Assembly (NCBI GenBank): GCA_024281135.1
Contig: JAMXLG010000113.1
Location: 1 to 7,563, forward strand
Direction of reading: 5' to 3'
Origin: Vulcanimicrobiia bacterium
Lineage (GTDB): Bacteria > Eremiobacterota > Eremiobacteria > Baltobacterales > Baltobacteraceae
DNA length: 7,563 nt
Below, piece after piece: positions 6,333 through 7,563 of the stretch. The notes beneath the pieces were generated by a model. It was given only the letters and a program-made list of their open reading frames with translations, searched no databases and was not told the origin of the DNA. Position numbers and translations under genes: made by a program. How positions within the stretch are numbered: position 1 is the stretch's first letter; every line of letters starts with the position of its first letter.

Positions 6333-6372
6333 ATGCCTGGACTTAACCGCCGGCCTCATTTAGACTTTCTTC

Positions 6373-6382
6373 ATCAATTGAT
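6373..6382. promoter_or_regulatory. Perfect palindrome ATCAATTGAT in the DUF695/peroxiredoxin divergent spacer
   Basis: This 10-bp AT-rich palindrome lies directly before the GGAGGG ribosome-binding site of the peroxiredoxin gene (6384-6389) and within the spacer to the divergent DUF695-like gene. It could be an operator controlling one or both genes. I see no convincing -35/-10 pair nearby, and a 10-bp palindrome can arise by chance, so this is tentative. Confidence 0.3.
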
Positions 6383-6396
6383 TGGAGGGTGATTCC

Positions 6397-6942
6397 ATGT
6401 TTCGTCGCGTCTTTTTAACGGCCGTCACACTTCTTCTGGCTTGTGCTCTTCCCGCGTTGGCCGCCCTCAACGAAGGCGCCAAGGCACCCGATTTCACGCT
6501 CCAAGCAACGCAGGGCGGCAAGGTCTTCACATTCTCACTGGCCGATGCGCTCAAAAACGGGCCGGTCGTCCTCTACTTCTATCCGGCGGCGTTTACGCCG
6601 GGCTGTACGATGGAAGCACACGAGTTCGCTGAAGCGATCGATCAATACAAGGCGCTTCACGCAACGGTCATCGGCGTCTCTCACGATCCGCTTGATAAGT
6701 TGCAGAAGTTCTCAGTGAGCGAGTGCCGCAGCAAGTTCGCGGTTGCCGCCGACACCGATCAAACCGTCGAAAAACAGTACGACGCCGTGCTCGACAAAGC
6801 GCCGCAATACGCGAACCGCACCTCGTATGTGATTGCGCCCGACGGCACGGTCATCTACACCTACACCAATCTAAAGCCCGACGATCACGTAAAAAACACG
6901 CTCGCCGCACTAAAAGACTGGGAAGCCAAGAACAAACAGTAA
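6397..6942 (+). CDS. Exported BCP/PrxQ-like peroxiredoxin
   Basis: It is a thiol peroxidase reducing hydrogen or organic peroxides, probably in the periplasm. The 181-residue precursor starts with a signal sequence (MFRRVFLTAVTLLLACALPA) and could be cut after LPALA at residue 22. LLAC at 13-16 also resembles a lipobox, so lipoprotein processing at C16 is an alternative. The mature part opens with GAKAPDFTLQ and carries the peroxiredoxin core FYPAAFTPGCTMEAHEF with peroxidatic C70. The PrxQ resolving cysteine five residues later is absent (H75 is there). The only other cysteine beyond the signal region is C110, 40 residues on, so it is either a 1-Cys enzyme or uses C110. DTDQTVEKQYDA and RTSYVIAPDGTVIYTY complete the family pattern. 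The start at 6397 is fixed by GGAGGG seven bases upstream; the TTG at 6382 is inside that site region. The TAA stop is the first triplet of a palindromic cassette arm. Confidence 0.93.
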   Translation: MFRRVFLTAVTLLLACALPALAALNEGAKAPDFTLQATQGGKVFTFSLADALKNGPVVLYFYPAAFTPGCTMEAHEFAEAIDQYKALHATVIGVSHDPLDKLQKFSVSECRSKFAVAADTDQTVEKQYDAVLDKAPQYANRTSYVIAPDGTVIYTYTNLKPDDHVKNTLAALKDWEAKNKQ

Positions 6943-7077
6943 CTCGCCCCTGCCCCGTGTCATCCTGAGCTTGTCGCAGGACTGCCTCAATTCAAAAGCC
7001 CGACGGAATCTCGCCGGGCTTTTTGTTCGTAGCGATCCTTCGACAGGCTCAGGATGACACGGGGGCGGGGCGAGTTA
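6940..7077. repeat. Palindromic cassette 2: long inverted repeat with embedded terminator
   Basis: The left arm (6940-6980) and right arm (7037-7077) match at 37 of 41 positions when one is reverse-complemented. The interior matches cassette 1 in the same orientation (6956-7061 against 5263-5370, about 88% by hand alignment). The outer tips differ from cassette 1: here they start TAACTCGCCCC on both sides, whereas cassette 1 has AACGCGCCGTGTCATCCTGA. Only a single 17-bp unit is present per arm. Both flanking genes end exactly in the tips: the peroxiredoxin TAA is 6940-6942 and the rmuC TAA is 7075-7077 read on the minus strand. Confidence 0.9.
6994..7024. terminator. Rho-independent bidirectional terminator within cassette 2
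   Basis: AAAAGCCCGACG (6994-7005) pairs with CGCCGGGCTTTT (7012-7023) across a 6-base loop, with one mismatch (A7003 opposite C7014; a G-U wobble in the minus-strand RNA). Five T follow on the plus strand and four A lie on the other side. It should end both the peroxiredoxin (plus) and rmuC (minus) transcripts. Confidence 0.87.
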
Positions 7078-7563
7078 GCCCGATAGTTCTTCGTTTTGGA
7101 AGAGGTTTGGGGTTGCGGGGTCGCGTTTGGGTTTTTTGGTGGGGGCCGTGTCGAGTGAAGTGATGGAGCGTGGGTTGATGTCGATGACGTTGATTTCGGG
7201 CATCTCGTCGCCGGTGAGCGCGGCTTCGTCTTTGAGCTTACGGCCTTGCGGGAGCAGGCGCGATTCGTAAGTGCCGACGGTTTCGTTGAAGGACGACACG
7301 GCGCGTTCGAGATTTTTTCCTAGGCCGACGAGCTTGTCGGCGAAGCGCGTCGCGCGTTCGTAGAGTTCCCGTCCGAGCAACGCGATGCGTTTCGCATTTT
7401 CTTCTTGCTTCACGGCTTGCCAACCCATCGCAAACGACCGCAGCAAGCTGATCAGCGAAAGGGGGCCGGTTACGAGCACCCCTTTGTCGAGCGCATACTC
7501 GATCAGCGTCGGATTTTCGTTGCACGCTGCGCTCAAGAACGCTTCGCCCGGCACGAACATGAT
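7075..7563 (-). CDS. rmuC: DNA recombination protein RmuC, C-terminal part (runs off right edge)
   Basis: The visible 162 residues are the end of an RmuC protein, a family linked to limiting recombination at inverted repeats, with a nuclease-like fold. The stretch MFVPGEAFLSAACNENPTLI (7501-7560), then LDKGVLVTGPLSLISLLRSF and AMGWQ, is the conserved RmuC core end. It is followed by a helical/coiled region (ELYERATRFADKLVGLGKNL, then ERAVSSFNETVGTYESRLLP). A Pro/Lys-rich, probably disordered tail (TAPTKKPKRDPATPN) ends in FQNEELSG. The reading frame continues past 7563, so the methionine encoded at 7558-7560 is internal, and the N-terminal coiled coil and start lie outside. The TAA stop coincides with the outer tip of the palindromic cassette. 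Family identity is secure from the MFVPGEAF and LLRSFAMGW motifs. Confidence 0.93.
   Translation of the reverse strand: MMFVPGEAFLSAACNENPTLIEYALDKGVLVTGPLSLISLLRSFAMGWQAVKQEENAKRIALLGRELYERATRFADKLVGLGKNLERAVSSFNETVGTYESRLLPQGRKLKDEAALTGDEMPEINVIDINPRSITSLDTAPTKKPKRDPATPNLFQNEELSG

Noticed and set aside
6333..6359. Upstream ATG at 6359 for the DUF695-like gene
   Set aside because: It adds a basic nine-residue stretch outside the family's usual opening and has no better ribosome-binding site; it remains possible.
5239..7077. CRISPR array or integron-like attC sites
   Set aside because: Only two copies 1.7 kb apart, with genes between them, and each copy is a palindrome around a terminator; there is no regular spacer pattern, integrase or recombination core site.

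Overview
The window reads as ordinary chromosomal DNA from a moderately GC-rich, probably Gram-negative (diderm) bacterium. It is densely packed and every gene is housekeeping or stress related. There are no phage, plasmid, rRNA, tRNA or CRISPR signals. I cannot place it in a phylum from sequence alone. The gene mix and style would fit one of the little-cultured GC-rich phyla, but that is only an impression.

Positions 1-4040 (minus strand) hold one tightly packed cell-division operon. Transcription order is ftsE, ftsX, a PAS-type cytosolic histidine kinase, a REC-GGDEF response regulator, and the start of a secreted coiled-coil murein-hydrolase activator of the EnvC/PcsB type, which is cut by the left edge. 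Every junction overlaps (35 nt, TAATG, ATGA, GTGA), so translation is probably coupled throughout. FtsEX is known to drive EnvC/PcsB-type activators. Here a two-component, c-di-GMP-type signalling pair sits between the transporter genes and their likely partner.

Positions 4041-5237 hold a 48-bp divergent spacer and an acyl-CoA dehydrogenase on the plus strand. Positions 5238-5927 hold a large palindromic cassette with an internal bidirectional terminator, then msrA on the minus strand. Positions 5928-6942 hold a DUF695-like gene (minus) divergent from an exported peroxiredoxin (plus). MsrA and the peroxiredoxin make this a small peroxide/methionine-oxidation repair neighbourhood. Positions 6940-7563 hold a second copy of the palindromic cassette and the C-terminal part of rmuC (minus), cut by the right edge.

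The most unusual structure is the pair of cassettes at 5239-5394 and 6940-7077. Each closes a convergent gene pair and carries a terminator hairpin inside a 41-49 bp near-perfect inverted repeat. The outer arm sequences differ between the copies, yet each arm matches its own partner. One copy has a 17-bp duplication present in both arms. Gene stop codons lie inside the arm tips. The core resembles the common TCATCCTGAGCTTGTCGAAG-type dispersed repeat. The arm-by-arm concordance and the built-in terminator are the points worth pursuing.
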